Positions 20,265 to 31,315 are shown, counted from the first letter of the stretch. The stretch is DNA of 64,000 bases from Sepiola atlantica (GCA_963556195.1 OY744525.1:41857576-41921575), one strand, 5' to 3'. A program made the numbers and translations. The notes: generated by a model from the letters alone, not told the origin.

Positions 20265-20535
20265 ATTTTTTACTAATGAGTCGCCATTATCAAGGCTAAA
20301 GCCACTCGAGGACAAGGGTTAATGTGATGGATAGATTGTCAATTGAATAGTAATGAGTATTATGAGAGGATTGAATAAAATTTGATAACTTATGAGGACG
20401 GTTTATGACAAGTGTTTATTGACATTGGGTTTGAAGATGACCATGCTGTAGTCTTCAGGGAAGCAATCTTGTGGTAACGTCTTCGACAGATGTGACGTTT
20501 ACGGAAAGAAACTCTGTTCATGGAAATTCTGTTTG
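20265..20535 (-). mobile_element. CR1/Jockey-like LINE 3' end (minus)
   Basis: Collinear with 10575-10865. Landmarks are TATCAAGGCTAAAGCCACTC, GGACAAGGGTTAATG, AGTGTTTATTGACATTGGG and AACTCTGTTCATGGAAATTC. About 250 bp downstream of an oppositely oriented copy of the same family. Confidence 0.75.
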
Positions 20536-20539
20536 AGGT

Positions 20540-21204
20540 TAGGCACATAGAGAAAGAAAGGAGAGTTCTTTGCAGTTGTGGTAGTAAGCCGAGTTCTTGC
20601 TGTCAAAGTTTTACAAGGAGGAAGACAAGGTTGAAGCTCAGACGAGCATTTTGCATGAAAATAAGGATAGAGCAGAAAAAGACTAGCAACGGGTTTTTTT
20701 GGTTTCTATGAGAAACGGGCTGTAAAAAACAGAAGAACTCCCCCCCCCCACGAGATTGCGAAATCGATTTTGAACTCTATCAAGGCAATAAAGTCTGCAT
20801 TCCTATGCACTAGGCCATCTATACCAGCCACTCCTAAAATGATTTCGATACATGGAAGCGTATTTGGCAAGAGAGATAAAAAAAAAGCAGCAGAATGGAA
20901 GGCACATCAAAGAGAAGGAAAGACTTTCGATGGGGGGGGGGGGAAGACTTTAGATTGTAAAAGTTGTTAATAGTTAGAGACAAATAAAGTTTAGCTTTGT
21001 CATCAATGGCCACATTGTAAAAGACGGTGTTTGATAATGATGGCGGCATAAAGGAAATTCAAATCGGTAGGATTGAGAGGACGAAGCAACGATGGATAAA
21101 GGGAAAAAAGAGATTTTTTATATTTCAAAAGAAATCCAGTTCCTCTTTATAAAAAACGAAGTAAATTTCAGAATGTTAAAAGAACTAACAAATATAAGAC
21201 TATT

Positions 21205-21240
<36 letters not shown>

Positions 21241-22155
21241 GTATCAGTAAAAACGGGTAAAAGAACATTGTATGTGGGAAATATGCAAGTCTCGAACATA
21301 ATACATGTAAAAAGTAACAGAAATGAATAAAGTCGAACAAAATTTGATTAAAAAAGAAATTGGGGGTGAAAAAAAAATTGACTCACACACAAAGCAAAGA
21401 AAACCTGTGTATTAAAAAAAACTGATTAAAAATAACGATGGACATAAAAGAAGGGAAGAAGGAAAATTAAAAGGAAATTGAGAATAGAAAAAAATGATCA
21501 CATCATAAAAAATGGAAGAAACTAAACCAATAAAAAAAATCTTTTTAAATTACAAAAGATTAAAAACTACAAATAAATTAATCCATAAAGGATGAACTTG
21601 GTCTAAATCTAATATATAAAATTAAGTCAACCGGATTTTAGAAGCTACACCTAAATAGCATTTGTTGACAAGTCAAAGTCTGATTCTGACTACCAAATTT
21701 TTATTTGTTACTGTTGTACCACGTTCTTTGTAACAAAGTAACATAATTTGCCCCAATTTCGTAAAAAAATACTTATTCCGGCATGGAGGACTGGTAATAT
21801 GCAGACATTTTTCAATAATTACTTAAAAATAAAAATCAGTTTTCGTCATTAGTAAAAAGAATCACCACTGCTCGATCTACTTCAGTTATCACATAAACAA
21901 TTACATCTGTTTAGATTAAATATTACACTGTTTATTTGTTTAAATTACTTTTTTTTTCTCTCACATCTAAATATTAACAAATAAAAAAAAATGTGTAAAA
22001 GTGTGCTTCTTTAAATAGAAACATTTTCCTTACTCAATGAAGAGCTTATGCACTTAATAAAAACAAATACACAATACAATAAGCGTTTCGTGGGACGAAA
22101 TAACGTTACTGTTGCTCATTGTGGTAATAATCTATCACATTTCTTTACATTAACA
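20540..22155. other. A-rich stretch; one (TA)n tract
   Basis: A-rich sequence with a (TA)n tract at about 21209-21238 and runs of C (20741) and G (20933-20942). Short open frames have no recognisable motifs. Confidence 0.5.
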
Positions 22156-22159
22156 TATA

Positions 22160-22215
22160 TGAGTTGTCACGAATGCCGCCGGTCGGGACCACCGAAAGAT
22201 ATTACGTGACAATGA
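22160..22215. repeat. Short inverted repeat around a GC-rich core
   Basis: TTGTCACGAAT and ATTACGTGACAA are inverted with CCGGTCGGGACCACCG between them. It could mark one end of the GC-rich element that follows, but I cannot show that. Confidence 0.35.
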
Positions 22216-22740
22216 TAAAAGAAAAAGTTTTAAAAAAAGTTTTTAAAAAGTCCGGAGTGGCTCGTATTATCCCAGGTTCAAATAAAACGTGGTATGGGAT
22301 AGGGGATTTCTCCAATATAAAATACCGTCAGGAAACAAACAGAAGATGCGAAGAAACGACAAAAGGCATTATGATGAAATTTATATTCATTTATTTAATA
22401 AAATTGTATACTAGAAAAAAAAAGGGAGTGTATCTATAAAACAAAACAAAATAAAACATCAAAACAAAAGTATATTCTTAAGAAGAGGGGGGATTGTCTA
22501 TCCTATCCCTATAGTAGCAGGATTCATTTCTACACAAAAAATATACAAATATATAACAGCCCTAGGGGGGCGAATGTCCGGGAAGAGATATTCAGGCTGT
22601 CACTTACACGTTGGTTGCAGCTATTCGTTAGATTTAGAGTAGATATTTCCGGCATGTCGTCGTAGCCGTACCTCCTTACACATGTAGTTTTGAAATACAT
22701 TTTTTTCTCAGGAAAAACAATTCCTGGCTGGTTACTTTTT

Positions 22741-23065
22741 CTCCGCTTAGTTCAGCGGGTCGTCTCGCCCGAGCCGAGGGCGGCTATAATTCCATTTCTC
22801 CGCTTAGTTCAGCGGGTCGTCTCGCCCGAGCCGAGGGCGGCTATAATTCCATTTTCAACAGGCTCGTCTCGCCCGAGCCGAGGGCGGCTATAATTCCATT
22901 TTCAACAGGCTCGTCTCGCCCGAGCCGATGGCGGCTATAATTCCATTTTCAACAGGCTCGTCTCGCCCGAGCCGAGGGCGGCTATAATTCCATTTTCAAA
23001 AGGCTCCACTGCGATACTGTAGTCGCACATCGGTCGTCTCGCCCAAGCCAAGGGCGGATATAATT
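22741..23065. repeat. GC-rich minisatellite, six units of 47-57 bp
   Basis: CGTCTCGCCCGAGCCGAGGG recurs at 22761, 22818, 22865, 22912, 22959 and, diverged, 23035. Spacings are 57, 47, 47, 47 and 76. Each unit carries the hairpin CGCCC/GGGCG and GGCTATAATTCCATTTTC. The first two units carry CTCCGCTTAGTTCAGCGG, the next three TCAACAGGCT. This is the only GC-rich block in the window and lies within a non-AT-rich segment (about 22560-23460) of unknown identity. Confidence 0.8.
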
Positions 23066-23399
23066 CCATCTTCAAATTCCATTTACAAAAGGCCCCTGCT
23101 TTTCCTCGCGACTTTCTTGTCGACGGTTGTTCATTTCTTCCCCGTTCAGCGCAGAGGTACTCGGGAAGACTGACTATAGTTGTCCTCAAAATATGTCCGT
23201 CTTAACCCGGCAGCTAACGTACTTCCTTGCCGACATCCTTCGTCCTCTGTCTCGCGTTAACTTCCTGTCGACTGTTCTTCTTCGCGTGCGGCTCAAGTTT
23301 TTGTCTTCACTCTCTCTTTTTTTATCTCTTTTTCTGACGTCATTCGAGTCGCATTATGATAATTTCTCGGTCGTGTATAAATATGCAAAAATGAATCCT

Positions 23400-23605
23400 A
23401 TCTCTCTCCGTAAACCGGAGGTCGTGAGTTCGAATCTCGATAGCTCTCCCTACATTTTGTAACAGAGTTTATAATGCTTCTTTCACTAATTGCTTAGATT
23501 AAAGCAAATACCGATTATTCCATAGACTTCATTCATAAATTAGCATGGTGGTCTTATGGTTGCGAGAGAAGCTCTTAGATATATTGAGTTCGAACCTAGG
23601 CCGGT
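23400..23605 (+). other. Two tRNA-like T-arm blocks
   Basis: GGTCGTGAGTTCGAATCTC (about 23419) and ATTGAGTTCGAACCTAGGCC (about 23584) look like tRNA T-arms. The second follows TGGTGGTCTTATGGTTG, a weak A-box-like block. No complete cloverleaf can be drawn for either. These are probably tRNA-derived SINE heads or pseudogenes. Confidence 0.4.
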
Positions 23606-24125
23606 ACATATTTATTTTTTCTCTGATTTCGTGCAAACTTTAACTTAGTCAGTTAAAATTACAATATTAAGACATTTCTTTAATTTTATTTCTTTTACTT
23701 TTCAACTTAATTTACTGAAATTATAACCTCGAGAGATAGGAAGTTCTTTCAATGTCTAAGCTTATATATATTTAAATTTAAAAGACTTCGGATAATTTTT
23801 GAAAAATTTCTTCATACTTCTTTTAACATAGATAACATTTTCATCTTTTTTAGCACGGCACTGCAAATCTGGGCATTTGCCTCTTATTATTTATAAAATA
23901 CCGCTTCAATATTTTTTATGCAAAATCTTTTTTTATGAAAAAAAGTAATGAAACACTGGCTCTTAACATCTAATTATTTATTCATTTATTTAAAAAAACA
24001 GCTCTGAATGTAATTCATGTGAAAATAGTCCCGAGCAACGGCGGATCGGAATAGCTAGTAAAATATAAAATGAGGACCCCATGGATATTCCACCGTGCTT
24101 TCTATGTCAATTTGTATAATTTACT

Positions 24126-24197
<72 letters not shown>

Positions 24198-24829
24198 CCT
24201 TTTGAAATAATAAATGTCTGCCAAGGACAGTACGATTAAGAAAAAAATGATTCTTTCTTCTTTTTCCCTAAAATTATTATCATTATTAGCTGAATATTCT
24301 TTAAATAAATGAAACGAATATTATCTTCTTTCTTTATTTATTTATTTAAAATTGTAGCAATATAATCCTTTTTTAAGACAATAAACGTTCTCTGTCTGTT
24401 TACTGGAAAAATAATTGTCTGCAAAATATTCTTCAAATCACTAAAACGAGTGTCACTTTTAAAATGTATTTATTTACAAGTGTACCGTTTAGTGAACGGG
24501 ATGACATTATTTAATTTTGGAACAATTCATTTTAAAATTCAGAATTGTTCATCGTAGCGACATCAGATTAATAATCTTCTTTTTAATCACCATTTTTGTA
24601 TCTGTGAAAAGTGATAAAGTATACACGAACATGAAATGCCTTAGCGTATTATTCTATAGATTTCTATGAATTTATAAGTTTAGTTTGTTTGGTCTGTTTA
24701 ACGGCAAATCAACCCTTTTTGGTTATTTACTGCAAAACCACAATGCATATTATAAACGATTCATCATATACAGAAACGGCTAATTTATTCTTAAGAACTT
24801 AGATTATGTTTCACCCTACATTTTTTTAC
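23606..24829. other. AT-rich DNA with CGTTGC-type repeat end and (AAT)n
   Basis: GTCCCGAGCAACGGCGGATC then AGCTAGTA (about 24031-24060) is an inverted CGTTGCC-type block. An (AAT)n array covers about 24129-24197. A GGCAAATCAACCCTTTTTGG block (24703) resembles 20101 and, inverted, 56750 and 56875. Otherwise nothing recognised. Confidence 0.55.
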
Positions 24830-25445
24830 TTCGATTCACCCCAAATAAGGTGACTGCCACTGGGACGTAAGGGGTTACTGTGAATTAAGGGTCAAGATTT
24901 ATAGCAGCATCCTAAGTGGAGAGTTGTGCAGCGAGATACTTGTTCACATTACATTTAAATTTTTGCATATTGGTACAGTCAGGGAAATAGGGGGCAGGGA
25001 GGGAGTTCCAAAAGGAAAGCGGTTCAAGGAAAGAAGGTATTAGAATAGAAAGCTTTCTGAAATCTGGGGATCTCTACAGTGAAGGGGTGTGATTTTGCTG
25101 CTTGTTGGGTTTGTCAGGGGTATTTACGTGGAGAGGGCACAAGTGCAGCAAGTTCGGAGGAGCATATTCCGTTGAAGTACTTGCAAAACAAGCACAGAGA
25201 TGTAACATTATGGTGATGGGTCAGAGGCTGGAGCATGGTAGACAGTGTGGGACCTATTAGGTTAGAGACTCTTTTTTCGACTCTGTCCAAAAGGGAGAGG
25301 CAAGTGGTTGGTGCACCAGCCCAAATGTGGCCACAATACTCTATGCAAGGGCGAACGGTGGCTTTGTAGATATATAGGATACTGGCAGGTGTGAGAAGTT
25401 TTCTAGCCCAGTATAGGGAGCCCATCTTCTTTGCAGCATATACAT
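24830..25445 (-). pseudogene. CR1/Jockey-like LINE C-terminus (minus)
   Basis: A minus-strand frame (25425-25114) reads MGSLYWARKLLTPASILYIYK, ATVRPCIEYCGHIWAGAP, LSLLDRVEKRV and HHNVTSLCLFCKYFNG, the post-RT region of CR1/Jockey-group LINEs. Downstream (lower coordinates) another frame gives the FYSNSFFP/LWNSLPAPCFPDCT-like end and the UTR to about 24830. At least one frameshift separates them. Confidence 0.8.
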
Positions 25446-25689
25446 ATACAGGCCCTAAGCACTGAGAAGATTACGGTGCCCTCTTATATATAATGATCTC
25501 TGAGATGGAAGAGGAGAAAAAAGACATTTAATTTGAATACAATTTATTGCATGAAAAAAATATTATTTTAAATATTTGCCTAATAATTTCAATTTAAGAT
25601 GAAAGGCAATGTTTGGTTTTATAGACTTTCACTTTATTGAGATTGTAAAAATCTTTTACTTTTGTTTAATTACAAATTCTTTGCTCACA

Positions 25690-26165
25690 TCCTGTGAACT
25701 GATCTCATCTACTTTTATGAAGCATGAACCTCCATCCATAGCATCAAATAGAAATGTGACAGTGTTCAATGACAAACACATACAGGTGAACAGATACATA
25801 AAAGACAAAGCGATCAAACAAGACATCGTCATATGGAATACACCTGAAAGTGTTGCTCTCATTATTGATGTGGCTGTCACGGATGACTATGGCTAAGATA
25901 GAGCCGAGGGCGAAAAAAATACAAAGTACCAGGACTTCAAAAATTACTTGAAAACAATGTGGTCCCTGAAAGAGATAAACATTATACCGGTTGTGGTAGG
26001 AGCAACGGGTTTAATAAAACAAAATGTAAAAATAAAAAAAAAACAAAGACACAATCACTGGTAAACCAAGCTGTAGTAAAGTCCAGATAGCAGCTGTAAA
26101 AGGAACAACATCGATCCTTAAAAGAGCCCTTGGATATAAATGTAACTCATACGGAAATAAATTCT
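25690..26165 (+). pseudogene. RLE-type LINE C-terminus
   Basis: The plus strand reads KHEPPSIASNRNVTVFND, then KAIKQDIVIWNTPESVALIIDVAVTDD, a stop, then KYQDFKNYLKTMWSL and INIIPVVVGATGLIK. The 'DIVI.....(C/A)xLIDxxVPxD' block followed by 'IPVVVGALG' is the C-terminal restriction-like-endonuclease and tail region of R2-like non-LTR elements. Same family as 4577-4860, with several stops and frameshifts. Confidence 0.6.
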
Positions 26166-27649
26166 CCAGGGAAGACAATGGAAGGTGTCCATAATCTCAA
26201 TGTGACGAATCTCTATGTGTCTCCTCTAAAAGAGCTATAGGGAAAGAACTTCTTAAAACTTCAAATATGTATATCCTGTTTATTACAATAAGAAATTACT
26301 ACCAAACGGCCATATCCGAGGAAACACTGTGGAAAAAAATCTTTTATCTTTATATATATATATATAAAAGAAGATTGTAGTTTGCTTGAAGCATTGCTGG
26401 TAAATATAAGTGCAGATTAGTAGTCCGAGGCTATAGCAATGCGATGTAGTAGCCGGAAGATGTAAAAAGTGAACAGAAATAAACGATGAGAGAAAGTGAA
26501 ACTCAAAACGATTTATTAATAATTTCACGAAAAATTGATTAAATACCAGAATAGTAAATACTGTCTGGTAAATAAAAAGTTCGGCAAAAGGTAATCTTAA
26601 ATTTTCGAAAGAAAAACTTTCATTTTCAAAAGACAACAATAGAAGACCAAGAGGGTCGAAAAAACGGGGAAAACCGGTGTCAAACCATTGAAATACCGCA
26701 GCAGACAATTGGAAGTAGGAACGCAGAAAATGTCAAAATTTAATTAAATAATTATTCAACTAAAGTTAAAATATTATAAACATTTGTTTATTTTATATAT
26801 ATATAAGTCAATGTTTGTTTGTGTGTTATAGAAATTGATATGTTAACAGTTAAAACATTCAAATAAGTTTCAATAAGGGTTAAACTTTTGAAATTTTCCT
26901 TCGATTCCATCTTGCTTCACTAGATGCAATTATCGGTTAGGTCCATAAAATAACTGAAATATATTAAAACGTAAAGAAACTAAATTAATTTTCTTAAAAT
27001 AGATATTCTTGGTTTCATAAAAGGAAAGAAAATTAAACAAAGGATATCTCAGTGAAGAATGTATTTAAAAAAAAGTTTAAACATTTAAACAATCAGTTTT
27101 ATTGGTATTTTTAAGATTTAAAATACGTAGTTTATTTTATGAACACCATCGCACTGACTGTTTTTTTTATTATTACTTGACCTCATATTGAAAATGTTAT
27201 TTTTAACTTTTCTGTCAAGGTAAAACTTGTAAATATGACGATATTTGATTTTTTTTCCTAAAACACCTTCTGATCAGCAATATATCTCCATATGGGATAC
27301 GCCAGGTGAATACAGCTATTATTTTAATAAAATTCAATTTCATCAACATTATTACTATTAATAAGAGGAAAGATTGAACTAAAATTGTTATAACTTCACT
27401 TATGGATGGGTGTATAAACCATTATACACCCATGTCGTCATCGTCGTCATCCCAGGTTCTTGCTTGTCTGCGGATACAAAACCACTCGGACGCCTATGTT
27501 GATTTATAAAAAGGTTTATTTAAAAAGAGAGACAGTCACAGAAAACATCAGAGTGACAAGTCACTTTTGTACGAGAGAAAGGCAAACAGATAGACTGATA
27601 GCTCGTCTTGCTACATCTAGTTATATTGTGCACACATTCCCCCATTAGG
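26166..27649. other. Unassigned AT-rich DNA; perfect 12-bp hairpin at 27406-27433
   Basis: An open frame on the minus strand (26708-26283) is Phe/Ser/Leu-rich with no recognised motif and is probably fortuitous. A short TA tract lies at 26353. ATGGGTGTATAA, loop ACCA, TTATACACCCAT forms a perfect hairpin at 27406-27433, followed by (TCGTCA)-like DNA. Confidence 0.4.
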
Positions 27650-28105
27650 AATTATCTACTAGACACCATCCTCAAGTGTCTTCGGTCTCTCTGTACAAGG
27701 GTTTGTCAGGACGACCTGACATGAGGATACTTACTCCTATAAGTAAACCCTGACCAAATATTTAAAAAACATAGTATTCGAGGCCCAAATAAGATCCCCT
27801 TGGCATTAGCTCAGAGGAATAGGGCACTTTCTCTAAGTAATGTTACTTCAAGTTACAACACTTAGCTGGATACTCCACCAGACCAGATGAATTCTGGTCC
27901 TGGAATCCGGTAAGACCAAGAGACCAAAAAGAAAGATATATTATAACATAATCAACTGGTCAATTGGGGAGAGGAAAATTAAAATTAATGTTCTTAACTT
28001 CTTTACTAACTCAACGTTTGAGAGATAAAAGAGAAATTTAATAGAATATTCGAATATCTATGTATCTCATATAGGGATCAAGTGTTAGCCCCAGGTAGAG
28101 GCCCC
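27650..28105 (+). repeat. Dispersed repeat E, copy 2
   Basis: Collinear with 4869-5305, with an extra segment around 27795-27880. Ends near AGTGTTAGCCCCAGG. No coding content. Confidence 0.75.
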
Positions 28106-28925
28106 TTGATTTCTGAGAACTTCAACTGAAGTAAAATGAAACAAAAAAGCGAAATCAAAAAAAAAAAATGGACAGCACCCTAGAAATATCTTTCCTGCTT
28201 GAGTCTCGCCAGCCAAAAAAACTTTTGCCAAGAAATAACATAGTTTTGCGATTTCCGTCTGGAGTCACCTTTGACGCTTAGGTGTCACTTAAACTTTTCT
28301 ATTTGAACACGACCCTCGTTATGTAATAAAATATGATAGAAACATCTAATGACTATTTTGTTTATTAGAATAAAAATAAATCACAGAAATCTATTTGTTT
28401 ACATTTTAGCATAGAATATTTTCAAATGGAAAAAAAGGGGGAAAATACGAAATGATATCTAATATCCAAGGAAATGTATTCGTTTCATTCAATTCAAAAT
28501 TGTAATAACTAGAAGCCTATGCTGATATATTTTCAAAGAAATGATCTAGATGAAAGGAATTTCAACAAATGTTACAAGTTTTTTTGCAATGTTTATGTCC
28601 ACCGGAAATGAAATGAATATCACATGTATGCACACACCTTACATAGTGATAACACATTTTATTTAAAACAGCAATACTTAAATAGAATGTTCCTTCAAAA
28701 AAGAAAAAAAAAGTACTTGTATGTCAAGAAGTCAGGATCAGTTTAATGTTGTGTTTATATTGTAAAATGGACCTTCCATCTAAAATAATACAAAATTAAT
28801 GTTTTTCGATTCTGACAATTTGTCAACAAAAATTAGTCATGGACCTATTTTTATCTTTAGGAAATTATTAATTAATATTCATGTAGAAAAATAAAAAAAT
28901 CTTTTTGACATGGCAATATTGTAAT
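28106..28925. other. AT-rich stretch without recognised features
   Basis: No repeat, RNA or coding signal was recognised. Confidence 0.5.
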
Positions 28926-28929
28926 CTCT

Positions 28930-28980
<51 letters not shown>
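28930..28980. repeat. (TA)n tract, left flank of the ribozyme dimer
   Basis: About 24 TA units running directly into the element at 28981. Confidence 0.95.
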
Positions 28981-28985
<5 letters not shown>

Positions 28986-28997
28986 ATTGTTTATTAT

Positions 28998-29047
28998 CTA
29001 TGTACGTATACGCTTCGTCCTTTTTTAATCTGAACTCATCAGCATAG
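28998..29047 (-). ncRNA. Hammerhead ribozyme motif, downstream copy of the dimer (slightly mutated)
   Basis: Minus strand: helix I CUAUG (29047-29043) with CAUAG (29002-28998); CUGAUGA (29042-29036); helix II GUUC/GGAC with one G-U; GAAG instead of GAAA at 29017-29014; helix III CG/CG with loop UAUA; U-A cleavage site at 29004-29003. The A15.1 to G change leaves a G-U pair at 15.1-16.1 and would reduce activity. Confidence 0.65.
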
Positions 29048-29075
29048 AGCTATGACTATTCACTACCGGTAATGC

Positions 29076-29139
29076 GATTCGAAACCCTGGATTACAAGTA
29101 TTTTTCAACTCAAATCCAACGTCGCTAACCGCTCGGCCA
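29076..29139 (-). promoter_or_regulatory. tRNA-like pol III A and B boxes
   Basis: A box TGGCCGAGCGG at 29139-29129 and B box GGTTTCGAATC at 29086-29076, 53 nt apart start to start. The A box with following TTAGCG resembles tRNA-Leu/Ser. The B box has one extra T against GGTTCGAATC. The same B box occurs in the second repeat (29421-29411). This would give pol III transcription through the downstream hammerhead. Confidence 0.6.
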
Positions 29140-29333
29140 ATTCTGAACAGCTGATAAACAATGATCATTTTAACACTTTTTTAAGCGGCTTGACGTCCAG
29201 GCATTCTACTTCTATTAGGGAAGGAATGATGCATTATAAAGCAAGTGACGTCATGCTGTGTTAATACTACCATTACAGTGCTCTACTTTTTTACGAGGAG
29301 CGACAAATATAAATATTTGTTATTGTTTATTAT

Positions 29334-29382
29334 CTATGTACGTATACGTTTCGTCCTTTTTAATCTGGACTCATCAGCATAG
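29334..29382 (-). ncRNA. Hammerhead ribozyme, intact by inspection (best copy)
   Basis: Minus strand: helix I CUAUG (29382-29378) with CAUAG (29338-29334), five Watson-Crick pairs; CUGAUGA (29377-29371); helix II GUCC (29370-29367) with GGAC (29356-29353), loop AGAUUAAAAA; GAAA (29352-29349); helix III ACG/CGU with loop UAUA; U16.1 at 29340 and A17 at 29339, giving GUA cleavage. Every invariant hammerhead base is present and every helix is complementary. The three-base-pair helix III is like those of Penelope-like elements and retrozymes, which tend to work as dimers. Confidence 0.85.
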
Positions 29383-29432
29383 CGATATGACTATTCACTA
29401 CCGGTCATGCGATTCGAAACCCTGGATTACAA

Positions 29433-29435
<3 letters not shown>

Positions 29436-29474
<39 letters not shown>
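29436..29474. repeat. (TA)n tract, right flank of the ribozyme dimer
   Basis: About 19 TA units starting exactly at the end of the second direct repeat. Confidence 0.95.
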
Positions 29475-29477
<3 letters not shown>

Positions 29478-29547
29478 GCAATCCAACAAAAGATATAAGC
29501 GTCAACTAATATCTTATAATTAGTGAAACATCCGGATAAAAAACTGA

Positions 29548-29780
29548 AGCTCAATATACTGGATAGAGCATTAATATTATAATATAAAATGAAGTAATAA
29601 AATAAGGTGTCAATCAAATTTTATTAGAATTCAAAGTTCATGCAAAGCATCCTTAAGTCCTTAGCTCATGAGTTTTCAAAACTCATGAGCTAAGGACTTA
29701 AGGATGCTTTGCATGAACTTTGAATTCTAATAAAATTTGATTGACACCTTATTTTATTACTTCATTTTATATTATAATAT
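29548..29780. repeat. Perfect 207-bp palindrome (103-bp arms) with adjacent GCTC..GAGC hairpin
   Basis: 29574-29780 is a perfect inverted repeat around a single central C at 29677. I checked the arms base by base at the ends and by blocks inside (TTAGCTCATGAG, CTTAAGGATGC, AATTTTATTAGAATTC all mirrored). Upstream lies GCTCAATATACTGGATAGAGC (29548-29568), the inverse form of the mini-hairpin seen beside the other foldbacks. It merges into (TA)n at 29781. No hammerhead core is visible. Such perfection implies a very recent origin or an assembly artefact. Confidence 0.85.
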
Positions 29781-29799
29781 ATATATATATATATTTAGG

Positions 29800-30870
29800 A
29801 CCTTTACGTACCCTCCTGTTTAATGCCATACACCTTAGGCACTCCCATTCTTCACTTTTTACATTTATGTATCCTTTAAGTATGCTTCCCTTATTAACCT
29901 TAATTTTACTACTTTCTTATGGCCTTTATATCAGTAATCCTTTATTCTGACATTCTCTTATTTCTCTTTTGGAATCTATGTACTTTACTCTTTCCACTTA
30001 CGGTTAATCTTATTTTCTTTCTCAAAACGTACTCTACAGATTTTGAAGTTTTAATATTTGTAACCGACAACTAACTTTTTATAGCTCTATTTCCCACTAT
30101 ATCTTCCTCTCATCTCATTTATCACTTATTCAGTTCAGTTTATTTAATTGTAAGTTAAATCTTTCCTTTTTAGACACTTAGTTCTAATTATCCTACCCAA
30201 CCCTGACCCATGTATATTGATCTCCCTAGCATCGTAAGACTAAAAACCTCCACCTAAACATTAGTAATATTTTTAAATACTCATATCTGGCCTGTTTCTC
30301 TTACGGCTTCTTTTCACTATTGAGATAGTACTTCCTTTATTCTTCTTCATTTATTTAAACATTCGGCAATAATTTAATTTTCCTTTCTCGTTTTTATTTT
30401 GCCTTTAGTTTTTAGTTTATTTTCCCTAACTCCTGTACCCAGCATTAATCCTTTGCCAATCCCAACATTAATTCATTAATATTAATCTTATGCCCTCACC
30501 TTCCCCTTTTGATACAACCTCTATGGCCTTCAATCACTTATTATAAATCAATCACTTTACTGCCCTACTTAATCACTTCCTGTTTTAAAATCTATTTTTA
30601 CATCTGAAGCTTGCCTGTATCTAAGCAGCCCCCACCCAACTTTTTTACACCACCCGTCCAACTCCTCACACCACTCTCTCCTTGCTACCTCACGCTTCTT
30701 TAAACGTAACCTGTTTGAATTTGAATTTGAATTTCTGTAACGGCTTAGTCAACTTTAAGATTTCTGCAGAGACTCTAGTTTTTACCAGCTATTTACCTGG
30801 ATTGAAAACTACTTCTTATTATCTCATTTTGAATTCAAATCCATAAAACCTATATCTGGAAAGTCCATTA
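29800..30870. other. Pyrimidine-leaning AT-rich DNA without recognised features
   Basis: Many short CCT/TTC runs and no long purine runs on the plus strand. No homology, no coding signal. Confidence 0.45.
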
Positions 30871-30879
30871 GAGTCCTTC

Positions 30880-31250
30880 AAATGGCTTTTAATACACAAC
30901 TTACATTTTATACTTTTATATTGCAACCTCTTACAACCGGATTACTTGGGCCTCAATGGATTTTACAATTTTTTATGCCAATCTTTCTTGGATTTACCGC
31001 TTTTGAACCTGCTGCTGCAATTTTCATCTCTCTGTATTCCTCTGATGATAAGATTTTATTCTTTGAAAAGCCATGGCTTAAGAGAAGGAAGAATTAATCT
31101 CTTTTATTTGAAACACCTTGTTTTGAGCAATTGAGATGTAATAGATATTGTATTTTTACAATCTTTATTCTCATCTTTTACTTGTCTATATAATTGCGCC
31201 ATCTCGTATATCGAGCATCAATTCTTTCATGATAGGTTCTAATATATAAA
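30880..31250 (+). mobile_element. Inverted-repeat element M, copy 2 (right part)
   Basis: TCTGTATTCCTCTGATGATA, GGCTTAAGAGAAGG and TTGCGCCATCTCGTATATCG match 6271-6460. The left part is more diverged. It ends with ATGATAGGTTCTA before a (TA)n tract, as copy 1 does. Confidence 0.65.
31037..31085 (+). ncRNA. Hammerhead-like motif in element M (copy 2)
   Basis: CUGAUGA 31042-31048; helix II AAGA/UCUU with loop UUUUAU, flanked by the same U and U as in copy 1; GAAA 31065-31068; helix III AAGC/GCUU with loop CAUG; U-A site at 31079-31080. Helix I has decayed (UUCCU against AGAGA). Helix III is stronger than in copy 1. Confidence 0.5.
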
Positions 31251-31257
31251 GGTATAC

Positions 31258-31310
<53 letters not shown>
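31258..31310. repeat. (TA)n tract
   Basis: About 25 TA units between element M and the second ribozyme dimer. Confidence 0.95.

Positions 31311-31315
<5 letters not shown>

Larger units (their letters stand above)
28981..29436 (-). mobile_element. Retrozyme-like dimer: two direct repeats each with a hammerhead, tRNA-like boxes between
   Basis: 28981-29100 and 29317-29435 are direct repeats (~120 bp, about 95% identical by eye), offset 336 bp. Each contains a hammerhead on the minus strand (28998-29047; 29334-29382). Between them, on the minus strand, TGGCCGAGCGG followed by TTAGCG is a perfect tRNA A box and GGTTTCGAATC a near-perfect B box. Both ends abut (TA)n. Two ribozymes on one transcript would release a 336-nt linear RNA that could circularise. 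That organisation (repeat-ribozyme-body-repeat-ribozyme, non-coding) is the definition of a retrozyme. The pol III boxes recall the SINE-like hammerhead elements of schistosomes. Confidence 0.75.

Noticed and set aside
22160..23460. Whole block as an LTR
   Set aside because: No matching second copy, no clear TG...CA ends and no primer-binding site were found.
26283..26708. 141-codon minus-strand open frame
   Set aside because: Hydrophobic, Phe/Ser/Leu-rich composition as expected of AT-rich DNA; no motif, and it lies among retroelement remnants.
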